Part shown: positions 28,297 to 38,432 of the stretch, piece after piece
How positions within the stretch are numbered: position 1 is the stretch's first letter
How the letters are laid out: each line of letters begins with the position of its first letter
DNA from: Rotaria socialis
Lineage: Eukaryota > Rotifera > Eurotatoria > Philodinida > Philodinidae
Reading direction: 5' to 3'
NCBI GenBank assembly: GCA_905331475.1
Contig: CAJNYU010001443.1
Coordinates: 171,178 to 235,177 of the forward strand
Length of the DNA: 64,000 bases
Notes under the pieces: model-generated
Databases searched by the model: none
Told to the model about the DNA's origin: nothing
The model's input: only the letters and a program-made list of their open reading frames with translations
Program-made: the position numbers and the translations under genes

Positions 28297-29925
28297 CTAT
28301 GAAATAGCTGATAGAAATCTTTGAACATAGGAATCAAACAATTGTGACGTAGAAAAATTTGTTTCCCGAAATATTTGACTTAAACATTGAAGTAAGATTA
28401 TATGTACAAGATGATATGAGTAAGTGGCACTATTTCGTTTTGATTGCAATGTTATATGACTTAAATCATAAAGAGACCAATTTGAAACCTTAGGATGTAT
28501 ATAGTATGGAAGCATATGATGTAATGAATTCACCATTTCATTAATTAGTTCTAATAAGTAAGATTGAGGATCGATTGTATGAACATCGATTACGCCAAGT
28601 AAAGCATAGAGACAACCATTAAGAACAAAAAGACCTTCGGCGGGAGATTCCAATGGATATTCTTCTAGCCAAAGATAACGATTATTGAAATAAGCTCGAG
28701 TTATATTAGATGACCACAAGGGTTGAATAGCTCGACGTACCGCGGACAAATGTTGAATATCATTGGTCAGAGAATAAAGACGAACGAGTAAAGATGCAGC
28801 TTGTCCTTTATATTTACAATTATAGTTTAAATCGTTTTCGAAAATAAAATCTACCTTGTGCCATAGCTGAACACCATGGCACTCGTATACGATATTGATG
28901 ATGATTTCCGTAAGTTCGTTTTACATGAATAAACCAACAACCTGTTTTTAAATCTTGACTATGTAATAACCAACGCGTCACTGAATAAAATGCTTGTTGA
29001 TTATATAATGTTTGATTGCCTACGATTAATTCATTGACAAAAGAATTAGGTTCACCACAAATTCTTATTTTAATGAAATCACTCTTAGATAAAAACAAAT
29101 TGTCAATCGATTTTCGTATGTCAATTTTCATATATCGATTAACTTGGCGAGGAAAACCTGTAAGTGGAATAATTATTTTTCTTGAAGTTTTCGAATCATT
29201 GATTTTTCTTGTCGAGTAAATAAGTTCAATATCATTATCCAAAAACTGAATATGTAATGAGCAATTCGATGATATTGCAAAATGAATAAATGTATTTGAG
29301 AGATCAATTCTATTTTTGATCATATTCCATGATGAACAATAATTATCTTTATCTAATTGAATTCAGTAACAAAAATATTTGAATTACTCTACAATATCCT
29401 CAAAATAATTTACTTGGTTTTATTCGTTCGAATCTGTAAACATGATTTTGTTTAATTTTTGTATTTAATTTTAATCGACTCCAATGACTAAGACCGAATT
29501 GAGCAATTTGTATTGGATATAAATGTCCATTCAATTGCCATTGAGAAGAAACCGGTATATCTTAATTGAAATAGACTTACAATTACGAGACTGTTTCATA
29601 GATAGAAAAAAAAACAGACATACCATAGAAATAATCGATATGCAATACACGAGAACGTTGTTCAACATTGAAATAAGCAAAATTTAGATACGATTCACGC
29701 GAATTATATTTAAAGTTCGATGAAAGTATACGATAGGTGTGATTTTTCGCATGAATTATCTAGCGAAAAGACGTATGATATTTTCAGAGATTTTTCTTAA
29801 ATATTTACTATAAAAGGTGACTGATCGTTTATGGTTTGAGGACCTTTGCCAATTAGTTGATAGAGAATAACTAGTGAAACTATTGCCAGTAGAAAAAAGA
29901 TCAATCGTCGAACACGACATCGCAT
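28297..29925 (-). CDS. GLCE: D-glucuronyl C5-epimerase-like protein
   Basis: The family converts D-glucuronate to L-iduronate in heparan sulfate in the Golgi. Five exons (29809-29925, 29624-29759, 29414-29560, 28855-29352, 28297-28805, complement) give 468 aa, shorter than the human enzyme (617). Residues 8-25 form an N-terminal signal anchor (LIFFLLAIVSLVILYQLI). Family landmarks are YPIQIAQFGLSHWS, PWCSAMAQGQA, LWLEEYP, FVLNGCLYALLG and SLYDLSHI. The conserved YDLRH Arg is Ser here, and ARWDYHTTHI is reduced to SATYSYHLVHI; Tyr residues thought to be catalytic remain at both places. The fold is clear, but activity is uncertain. Confidence 0.85.
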
Positions 29926-30147
29926 ATCTACTAAAACAAAAACAATCGATATTAAATGTTAAGTTTTATTTAATGTTTATCCTATTCTAACAGAATTTCA
30001 ATTAATTATTGTTTGAAAAAAAAGAAAAAAGAATTTTCAAAACTTGCATGTTCCTATTTATTTGATAAAAGAAAAACAAAAGAAAAATCAATAACAAAAT
30101 CTGAATATACATTTATTTTGAAAAGGTAATAATAAAACTAGGACTAA

Positions 30148-30891
30148 TTATGGAAAGATTTTTCGATGATATTTATCATTAGCATATTTATATAGAGCTA
30201 AACATTCTTCAAGTAATAATGGTTTCCATTTTGTGTATTGATCTTCATCAGAATATTGTTTATATAAACGTTTTAATTTGTCATTTTTATGTTCGCGTCG
30301 ATCGGATGTTGAACGATAATGTTTTCGTTTTGAAGATGATGTTGATTGTTTTTCAAATAATAATTTTTTTTCTTCCATAAATTGTTCTTTTTTCCCTTTT
30401 CGTTTTTCACGCCCATACTGCATTTTATTCGAACATACTATGACTTTTCTATCAGATGATGGCGGTGAACGAGTTCGATCTCGTGCTGATTTTGTCGTAT
30501 TTTGCTTGTGCGGTTCGATTTCTGGTGAAGATTCACTTGTTCGATTTGTTGTCTTTGGCCTAAAGAATGGATTGATGAGGATTTTAACCGTTTTGGGTTC
30601 TGGCAGATCGATCAGCGTTGATGAAGGTTGATATGAAGGGTAATCAGAGCCTACTAGAAAATAATCAATATTTATGAAAGTTTCGAAATTAGAACTAATA
30701 AGTCTACAATGATAATCATCTGTTGGAGTTTGATAATAATCGAACATTGATACTGAACTTGAATTGTATTGATAATCACAAGGAATTGGAATGATTGTTC
30801 TCGGCAGCATTGATGGCTCATAGAAAGCTTCATATGGTGATAATAAATGCGAAGATTCCTGATTGTATGAATTCGAAATAAAATATGACAT
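30148..30891 (-). CDS. Hypothetical basic protein, 247 aa
   Basis: Single open frame from ATG at 30891, 222 bp upstream of the GLCE-like gene on the same strand. Family not recognised. The N-terminal half is Ser/Tyr/Pro-rich. The centre has SR-like and charged stretches (RDRTRSPPSSDRK, KRKGKKEQF, RSTSDRREHKNDK), suggesting a nuclear or RNA-associated disordered protein. The C-terminus is a compact segment (WKPLLLEECLALYKYAND) that may be a helical motif. No signal peptide or membrane helix is present. Length and biased but non-repetitive composition make a real gene more likely than chance. Confidence 0.55.
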   Translation of the reverse strand: MSYFISNSYNQESSHLLSPYEAFYEPSMLPRTIIPIPCDYQYNSSSVSMFDYYQTPTDDYHCRLISSNFETFINIDYFLVGSDYPSYQPSSTLIDLPEPKTVKILINPFFRPKTTNRTSESSPEIEPHKQNTTKSARDRTRSPPSSDRKVIVCSNKMQYGREKRKGKKEQFMEEKKLLFEKQSTSSSKRKHYRSTSDRREHKNDKLKRLYKQYSDEDQYTKWKPLLLEECLALYKYANDKYHRKIFP

Positions 30892-31262
30892 GTCCAGAGT
30901 AAGGTAGAAGAAGAAATTTCAACTGCAAAAGAAAAGCTTCACTATGAAAAATAATCGATGCAAGAATTTTAACTGTTCAGAAAAAAGAAACGAACGGAGA
31001 TTATTACTATTCTTGTCTTCGAATGACAGATATTTGTATCTTTTTAATCAATAGATGACGCTGATCGAATGTTAAAATAATTTTTTCCGATCTCCCGCAT
31101 TACAGTGAGTGGTTTATAGAGTATGTTTCTCTCTAGTCGACCCTAAACAAAAATCGACGCCCAGTTCCTCAGCGATTATTACTAATTATACGAATTCATA
31201 AAATATTGAACTAAAGAACAAGCATTATACTTGTCACGCTTATTTCTGTTTCAAAATAGGGT

Positions 31263-31320
31263 TGTTGCTCTGGTAGAACGATAAAATCATCATCCCACAT
31301 CTAGCTCGTCATCGAAACAT
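31263..31320 (+). repeat. CCSGR repeat, copy 1
   Basis: Starts TGTTGCTCTGG and ends TCGTCATCGAAACAT. Only about 58 bp is recognisable. The frame reads CCSGR, then soon meets a stop. Confidence 0.6.
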
Positions 31321-31499
31321 GTTTTCGATCAAATGGTATTATTATTTACGTTTTGTTAAATTGCAATGAACTACTTTCATCCCAAGTCAACCCCACACCA
31401 CATTATTTATGTTCATATATATTTCTTCTCGCGTCGTGTCTTCTCTCTTTTCGTTCTATTCGTGAAGTATGTCAGCGGCATCTTGGCGAGTAGTGCTCG

Positions 31500-31701
31500 C
31501 TGACAACTACTGAATAGTCTTTGTGAGCAGACCCTACTGGTGCGAAAAGTGTAAAGACAAAACAAAAGGAGCGTTACAGGATTGCCAGACTACAATACGA
31601 ATTGCATTTCAAAAAAGGGTAACCGTTCTGTTCTGATCACAGGCATGTTGCGATGACGATTTACAGCGGATTGATGATTGCATCAGTCTGCCAGAGCAAC
31701 A
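31500..31701 (-). repeat. CCSGR repeat, copy 2
   Basis: Inverted relative to copy 1. Shares with copy 3, over about 200 bp, the islands TGTTGCTCTGG, ATCGTCATYGCAACA, TTGTCTTTACACTTT and CTGSTCACAAAGA at equal spacing. Confidence 0.7.
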
Positions 31702-31981
31702 TATTCTATTTAAATGAAGGAAAATAAACTGTCTATCTCGTTCGACTGGCTGGCCGATATTGTGGTGGAGTGCACTTTTGTATAAGAAGCCTCTTTGATC
31801 GACAGTAAGGTCTACATTGTACAATGGTTGAAATGAAAAGCATCGATGTAATATAGATTTACGGATTTTTAACAACATTATATTGAGTCGTCATGATAGT
31901 TTTGATGCCTCTTTGAGTTAAATTTCCGTAACCACCATGACCAAACAATTCTGGGTTTCGTTTTTGTTATTACATGCAAAA

Positions 31982-32190
31982 TGTTGCTCTGGTAGGTTGT
32001 TTTGTGAACAACCCACACGATATCGTCATTGCAACAAGTCATACATCAAATGTAATCCTTTACCTCTCGTTATATTTTATAATGCTACTGTACGATCCAA
32101 ATCCTCTTGGTGCCATATTTGTTTGTCTTTACACTTTCCTTACAATATAGGGACTGGTCACAAAGAACGTTTGATTGTTAGAAGACGATT
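31982..32190 (+). repeat. CCSGR repeat, copy 3
   Basis: Lies in a 105-codon frame (31937-32254) that starts with a signal-peptide-like run (MTKQFWVSFLLLHAKCCSG) and is Cys-rich. It could be a small secreted protein, but its conserved DNA islands are read in a different frame from copies 2 and 4. Confidence 0.65.
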
Positions 32191-32299
32191 GGTAGACTGT
32201 AATACGGTAGTATCTACAGTGGAGAAAAGAAGAATTCTTGTTGAATCACAATAGGTGAGAGGACACAAGAGTGGAATGAATATGAACAAAAATAGTATT

Positions 32300-32437
32300 G
32301 TGTTGCACATGCTCGGTAAGAAGGAATTTTATACAATACATATTATCAAGAGGTAAATCGTCTAATGGAATGAAGACACAATGTTGCGATGACGATAAAA
32401 TGCAGATTGGTGTCAATGCCGATCTGCCAGAGCAGCA
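32300..32437 (-). repeat. CCSGR repeat, copy 4
   Basis: Shares TGCTGCTCTGGCAGA and ATCGTCATCGCAACA with copy 2, and a TTTACCTCT segment with copy 3. Similarity fades after about 100 bp. Confidence 0.6.
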
Positions 32438-32954
32438 ATAACAAATAATTGAATAAAGGTGTTGTTGGATGTTTGCGAAAGGTAGCATACAGTTTCTGTT
32501 AAGCTGAACAAATTCTTGCGGACTAGCATTTCGCCTATTGCGAATGTTTTTTTACACTTTTTTTTGTTGTCGTGTATTTATTGTAGACAATTAAAGGTAA
32601 CCTATTAGATCGAAAAATCAATACGTGCCTATAAATGATCTAAATAGTTTTAAAGACACGATATCTGACTAATTCGAATCATTTGTGGTTTTATAAGATG
32701 ATAAGTGCTTCATGTTCAATGAGGAAATGTCATTGTATTGTTGATAACCTAGAAATCAAAGTCATTTATGTGACCACATTTAAATTGATGTCTAGTATTG
32801 TCGTTGTGAATAATCAGTGCAGATGTCTCCTATTTCTAAACTTGAATTCTAGGAAATAGTTAATATACCTTTATACTTTTACTTGGAAGGAAAAATCGTT
32901 TAAAATACTAAAGAAAAAAATTAAAGGAAATAGGTCAATAGTTGATTGAATCAA

Positions 32955-34055
32955 TCAATTAAGTACAGCTTCGATAATTGAGTATGGTGTTTCTGTACGA
33001 TATAATTGTTTAAATCGAAAACCAGTTTGCTCACATAGATATACCATTTGATTTTGAGTACGTTCTTTTGCATGTAGCATCAACATCATATGTATGTCCA
33101 ATACGTGTGCAGTTTGATTAGTGAGTTTATTTTCTTCATTTCTAGGTAGTACGACGACATCAATAATAAATATTGTTATTGGTTTTCCATTCGCGGCTGT
33201 TCCAATCGATTTAAGTATATTAATTGCTTGATCATCATCCCAATCATGAATAATATGTTTCATTATATACGCATCAGCTTGTGGAATTGTCTGTGCGTCA
33301 AACATATCTCCAGCTAGATATTGATAACGTTCTTTGGGTATGTTTCGTTTTTCAAATTCGTTATTAGCTTCTACGCTTTGAACAACACTAGCTAAATCAA
33401 AACAAATACCTTGTTTTATTGTGGAATATTTTTCCATTATACTAGCTAAAAGAACACCAAAATTACCACCAATATCAACAATTGTATTGAATCGGCCAAA
33501 ATCAACACTTTTAACGATAAATTGACTACTGTGCGTTGACATACTTGTCATAGTTTCGTTGAAATTATGGGCTATATTTTTATTTTCTTCTTTTTCTATA
33601 AAATTAAAGAATAAATCGTTATTCGTTGCTCGCTGGAAACCATTTGGTTTACTAGGACCTTCACATACTAGCTGAGGTAAATAAAATAAAGTCGTTCTAG
33701 CAAGAGGACTTGACTCCCAAAGAATGAAATATCGAGCTTTACTTGGATGATTCGACGTGAGAAAACGACCATCTTCAGTTAATTGAAAACGATTTGTTTT
33801 TTCCGGTTCCATTGTTTGACTCGATTCGATTTCACTAACAATATCAGCATCAACGACTGCACGCAGAACTCGATAGAGATATTCACTATTCCATCCTTGT
33901 TTTTTTGCTATTTCATCAGCTGTTTGTGGTTCATTAGCAGCTGCAAGATGATCTGCGATAGCTAATTCTGCAAATGTCCATATTGCTGTTTCAAGTACAC
34001 TATTTGCAAAAAATGCAATATATTTTGGGAAGCCTGCTGTTTGCTGCACTGCCAT
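32955..34055 (-). CDS. SAM-dependent O-methyltransferase, ASMT/Methyltransf_2 family
   Basis: Transfers a methyl group from SAM to a hydroxyl of a small, often aromatic, substrate. One uninterrupted exon of 366 aa. Residues 10-100 form the winged-helix dimerisation domain typical of the family (ANSVLETAIWTFAELAIADHL). The SAM site is VDIGGNFG (193-200, usually DxGGGxG, so one Gly is Asn). The catalytic region HIIHDWDD (267-274) contains the base His270. There is no signal peptide. Lack of introns among intron-dense neighbours, and resemblance to bacterial hydroxyindole or hydroxyneurosporene methyltransferases, suggest horizontal origin or a retrocopy. The substrate is unknown; melatonin synthesis cannot be claimed. 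Confidence 0.88.
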   Translation of the reverse strand: MAVQQTAGFPKYIAFFANSVLETAIWTFAELAIADHLAAANEPQTADEIAKKQGWNSEYLYRVLRAVVDADIVSEIESSQTMEPEKTNRFQLTEDGRFLTSNHPSKARYFILWESSPLARTTLFYLPQLVCEGPSKPNGFQRATNNDLFFNFIEKEENKNIAHNFNETMTSMSTHSSQFIVKSVDFGRFNTIVDIGGNFGVLLASIMEKYSTIKQGICFDLASVVQSVEANNEFEKRNIPKERYQYLAGDMFDAQTIPQADAYIMKHIIHDWDDDQAINILKSIGTAANGKPITIFIIDVVVLPRNEENKLTNQTAHVLDIHMMLMLHAKERTQNQMVYLCEQTGFRFKQLYRTETPYSIIEAVLN

Positions 34056-36544
34056 TGTCTACCGAATGTTTGCAGCTACGAGGTGATGTGAAGGGTTGAA
34101 TGAATGTGTAAATATATTTTTATGAAATTAGAGTCAGTAACCATCGCATCATAATTGTCGAGGTAGGCGTATTTTCTTTGCGTCGACCGATTTTTCTCTT
34201 TTCATACTTTATTTACCACGAGGGATACATGAAACATAAAGTACATACAACTTTTCTGTGCACATGAATCATTTTAATGGTATGCATAGAAAAGGGCGAA
34301 ATAAAAATATCGAAAATTTTAAAATAGCGTTTGGGTGTGGGTTTTCAAAACGGCAATGTCTGCAGCCACATGATTAAGATGATCGTGTCATACAATGAAC
34401 AATTAGTGGAATATCATAAAGTAGCTCTAGCTATCATCAGGCTACAATTTAATACTAAATTATTTATTTAAGCCATCCTCGACCTTTTCTATACCAATCG
34501 AAGATTACATCCAAATTTACTGTGCACATGAAAGATTTTAATAATACCTTTGAAATAATACAATTATACCGCATTGCAGTTTATGTAAAAGCTGATTAAT
34601 AATACTCGATCAGTTGTATATACGAAATTTCTCTCTTATTCTATACATACAATTTGTATGGAAATTGCACTCGCCCTTAGAATATGTAAAAACGAATAAA
34701 TTTCAATGCTCAATATTACGGTGATCGATTATATGAATAAGCGAAAATTAAAAAACAGAGGAACTACTTTAGTTATATAACAATCTATGCAGAAAAAATG
34801 TACTCAAGTGCTTTTTGCTATAAAAATATAGTTGTTTTATCTTTAGTTTTTGTTTTCGATTCTATTTTCACCGCATAGTCACTCAAAACATGAAATAAAA
34901 AAATGAGAAAAGTCGGTAATCATCGTCAGTATGTACGCGAATGCAGCACCATGACATAAAAATAACAGGACCTTTCAGTTCTATTTCATTTAATAATTTA
35001 TTTAGTTAATAGATATCAGAATCTCCATTATTATCAATGAATAGTGTAGATAAAATCGTAGAAATATTTATAGATAGCTGTGGACCATGTCGGACTCCGC
35101 TATGACAGATCAAACTTTGCATATAGAAAGAGAACAACATGTAAGAAAAAAAACTCATTTAATATATAATAAAGGATGCGTAACATAGAAAAAGTGTATG
35201 ACCTATTATGTTTCATAAGTATGGACTTCAGAATAATGAAAAGGATTGGAATTCTCATATCACATTAGATATATCATATAGCTATAATTTTAGTGAAGAC
35301 GATATGCCGAACGTAGATCTTTTATTGCACGGAGAAAACTTACATGGTTGGGATAAGCAATTTCTGGGTGATACTTATAAACTGTAATGCATAGCTGGGG
35401 ATACACGGAGTAGCCGAGAATAAGTGTCACTCTCAATATTTCAATAATATCTTGCACAAATCTCATTACTTAAAGTCACTTTTTTTTCTAACAAATTCTT
35501 CGTGAAATTATCTACGAAATTTTGTGTTTTCCAAGAGATTTTACTATAAAAGATCATACTGAAATATCGTGTAGAGAAATCATGGCGAGCTATGATGGTG
35601 GTGCTTTTTCAAACAGTTTCATTTGTTTTTTTTCTTTATTAAGAGACAAATGTAGTTCGTGTCGTTCTGTCTTGTTAATGTCATCTCATGTTTTGTTCTC
35701 ACTTTCATTACTGGAAAAAAATATCAACAGCATTTCACACTTGAATAAATATTGTAACTGAAAATTTTGGATGAGTTTTCAAAGCTCTTAATTACGTATT
35801 TTGTTTTTCTACTTGAGTGACCTTATTCAAGAAACTTTGTTTCACTGAGCACAGCGCCAAACAGCACACTTAGAAAGTGAGCTATGAAAATTAAACAAGA
35901 TATATTATCGAAATACGGAGGGCGACATATTTATATCTGGGTAATCTGATAGATTTTCCCCTATTGACTACATGTTGCTAAGTCTCAAATAAGGCCTATA
36001 ATATATTTATTCGAAGCAAAATCGATTCAAACCGATAACTGGGTATGTTTTTTGAGATCCATGAATAAATATAATTCATTTATAACTATTTCAGTCCCTT
36101 GACATTAGGATAATTATTTTCATATAAAAATTAGTCTAATAGAAATCTATGAATTACTTTAACAAATCATTACAGTGAGACAAATAGTAGTAAACATATG
36201 CAATGTATGGAAAAATTGGATATCTGAAATATGTTAAAGATATGTTTATAGACATTAAAAGAAATCTTCTTCAATTGTTTAGTTGAATTAAACATATATA
36301 GCTAGTTGAAAGTCGAAGGATGTGATGTTCTCTTTTCTACAAAAGTGAATTTCTATTATCATCATCAGATAATTGAAAATTTAGGAATTTTTATTTGTTC
36401 TCTTACGCCATCTTTCGATACAATCTTTTATAGGATCCATACTACTCTTATTTGATAACTTTTTTAAGATTGCTTCGAATGCAAGTTGTAAGTGATCGAC
36501 GTAGTTAACTTGCAAATTCCAGCATTTTATTTTCTCTCAATTAA
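34056..36544. other. Intergenic region, 2.5 kb
   Basis: AT-rich DNA with many stops in all frames. I see no exon with a recognisable protein, no RNA gene and no strong repeat. The frame at 35522-35761 starts inside AT-rich sequence and looks accidental. Confidence 0.5.
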
Positions 36545-37448
36545 ATGTCCATATTAATCAGCCATAAAAACGCACCAATACGTTTCATTCTTGATCGTCC
36601 ATCATCACTCAATAATAACATTGATAACGATGTATCAGTAATTTATTGTCAAATATCATCGAATTTCTATTTTTACACTGCTTTACTCAGCGAGCTAGCG
36701 TCGTCATCGCAGTTTGGCAAAGTATTTTATGAACTTCTCATCAAACTCAACGACAGGCCACGTTCACTATTGAATCGAAAGCGTCTAAATAATATTTTTA
36801 GTTCTATTCATCATCGTCAAAATAGTATTTATTTACAAGTTCATAATAAAATTAATCAATACGACGAATGGATTAATCGTACTTGGTAAATTTCATTTAA
36901 TTGTTTTGATTTTCAATAATTCTTTAACTATTTATTAAATAGGGCATCGATTCATTTGAATGTTTTAACTAAACGTGTTCGATATGAATCATCATGGGCA
37001 TGGTTATCAACATTGGGTGGTGGTCATTCATGTCTTGGTGAAGAATCTGCACGGCACGTACGTATACAGATGTATTTATCGGCATCTAACAGATTTATTT
37101 ATTTTAATGTCGAACATATTTAGGCCAAGGAAGCTGAAGCGATATCAAAAAATCAAATATGTTTATCAACTGAAGTTGGTGATCCGAATGCCCTAGTCAA
37201 ATCATATCTATTTCTTTCATTAAGTTATTTACAACAAAAACGTTATGATGAAGTTCGAATTATACTCCGGTAAAAAAGAAATAAAATCATTCATGAGCAA
37301 AAGAAATAGTCTATCGCATATTTTTAGATTTCAGTATCGCCGTATTCAACAAAAGGATATTACCGATGAACGTTTACCAATTATGTGTATTGCACTATGG
37401 AAAAAAATGAAATATGCAATTAAAAGAGATAAAACCCTTGATCAATAA
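36545..37448 (+). CDS. Conserved animal protein of unknown function, 240 aa
   Basis: Four phase-consistent exons (36545-36885, 36943-37057, 37124-37269, 37328-37448). I do not recognise a named family. The centre (SSWAWLSTLGGGHSCLGE) followed by a helical repeat (ISKNQICLSTEVGDPNALVKSY, then LSYLQQKRYDEV) looks like a TPR-like helical hairpin, and I recall similar uncharacterised animal proteins. The N-terminal part contains LNDRPRSLLNRKRLNNIF, possibly a conserved motif. No membrane segment or signal peptide is present. It lies 985 bp upstream of the SNX25-like gene on the same strand. Confidence 0.75.
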
Positions 37449-37964
37449 CTCCGTGTGTTTTTACACTTTTGTGATATTAAACATGATTATGACTTATAAA
37501 AATAGTTTTTGTTTTTATTCTTCTTATGTTTTGTTTATTGTTATTTGGATTTCATCACTATAAGGACTAAAAATATCATTCGAATATCGATGTCTTTCAA
37601 TCAATCGGCACTCAAGAGAGAATAATAACAGTTCAGAATTTATAGAAATTAAATCTAGTTTAAACTAATCTACGTTGACACTAGTCTCGATATTTATAGA
37701 ACATCTATTTTTTTTCCATGTAGATTATATGAACAAAACACGATAGGTTATGACAATATCACTGAGTGTAAACAATCAAAAGTAGCAATAAGAAGAATCA
37801 GACTTTTGAAAATTATTCACATTTATTTTTTTTATTATCTCAGTTGGCTACCGATTTCCTTTACTGCAAAACTAAACAACAGAGGAATCACTAAGAATGA
37901 ATCTCTGCTCGACGAGTTAAGCTTAACGTTCATAAAACCATGAAAAATAGACAGAAGAGTTTAT
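37449..37964. other. Short intergenic region
   Basis: 516 bp of AT-rich sequence between convergent genes, with no feature beyond likely 3' ends. Confidence 0.45.
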
Positions 37965-38312
37965 TTATAAGCAACAAAGTTCGAATGAATAAAAACATAA
38001 TATAAATCCGATTAATAAATGACTTTTTAAATTCATTGATATCATTCGTACACTATTTGATCTACGCGGAACAAAGTTCGGTTCTATTGCATCGATTGAA
38101 TCATCGTTAGAAGTATCATCGACTTCATCGTCGTGTTCATCTTCTTCAGTTTCTTCTTGTTGTTCATCATCTTCAACTTTAATAATAGGTTTTGTTTGAT
38201 ATATTTGTACACGTTTATCAGTATTAAGTTTTTGTCCCGGTGCATTGAGCACCAACTTAAAAAGACTCATGAAGAAGATAATCGCAAAAAAATAGAGAAT
38301 AAATTTTGACAT
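37965..38312 (-). CDS. Small secreted or GPI-type acidic protein, 115 aa
   Basis: The ATG at 38312 starts a clear signal peptide (MSKFILYFFAIIFFMSLFKL, then VLNA). A dibasic site (DKR) follows, then a very acidic centre (EDDEQQEETEEDEHDDEVDD), a basic patch (VPRRSNSVR) and a hydrophobic C-terminal tail (LLIGFILCFYSFELCCL). That order fits a GPI-anchored surface protein or a peptide precursor. The longer frame upstream of 38312 has no ATG. Family unknown. It lies just 120 bp from the divergent SNX25-like start at 38433, so the two genes may share a promoter. Confidence 0.55.
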   Translation of the reverse strand: MSKFILYFFAIIFFMSLFKLVLNAPGQKLNTDKRVQIYQTKPIIKVEDDEQQEETEEDEHDDEVDDTSNDDSIDAIEPNFVPRRSNSVRMISMNLKSHLLIGFILCFYSFELCCL

Positions 38313-38432
38313 TGAAAAGAAAAGAAAAGAAATGATTTCGTTGTTTAGAAAATTTTGTTTTTGCGCCAAATCATCAAAGATAAACCATAATTATAGGATG
38401 ATTTTGTTTTCTTTCTTCATAGATAATTATTC

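Larger units (their letters stand above)
30892..32954. other. Gene-poor region with an alternating repeat cluster
   Basis: No complete gene is supported. Four diverged copies of one unit occupy 31263-32437 and are listed separately. The three short frames that cross them (31609-31878 minus, 31937-32254 plus, 32246-32488 minus) all read CCSGR, but the frame is not kept downstream. Confidence 0.5.
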
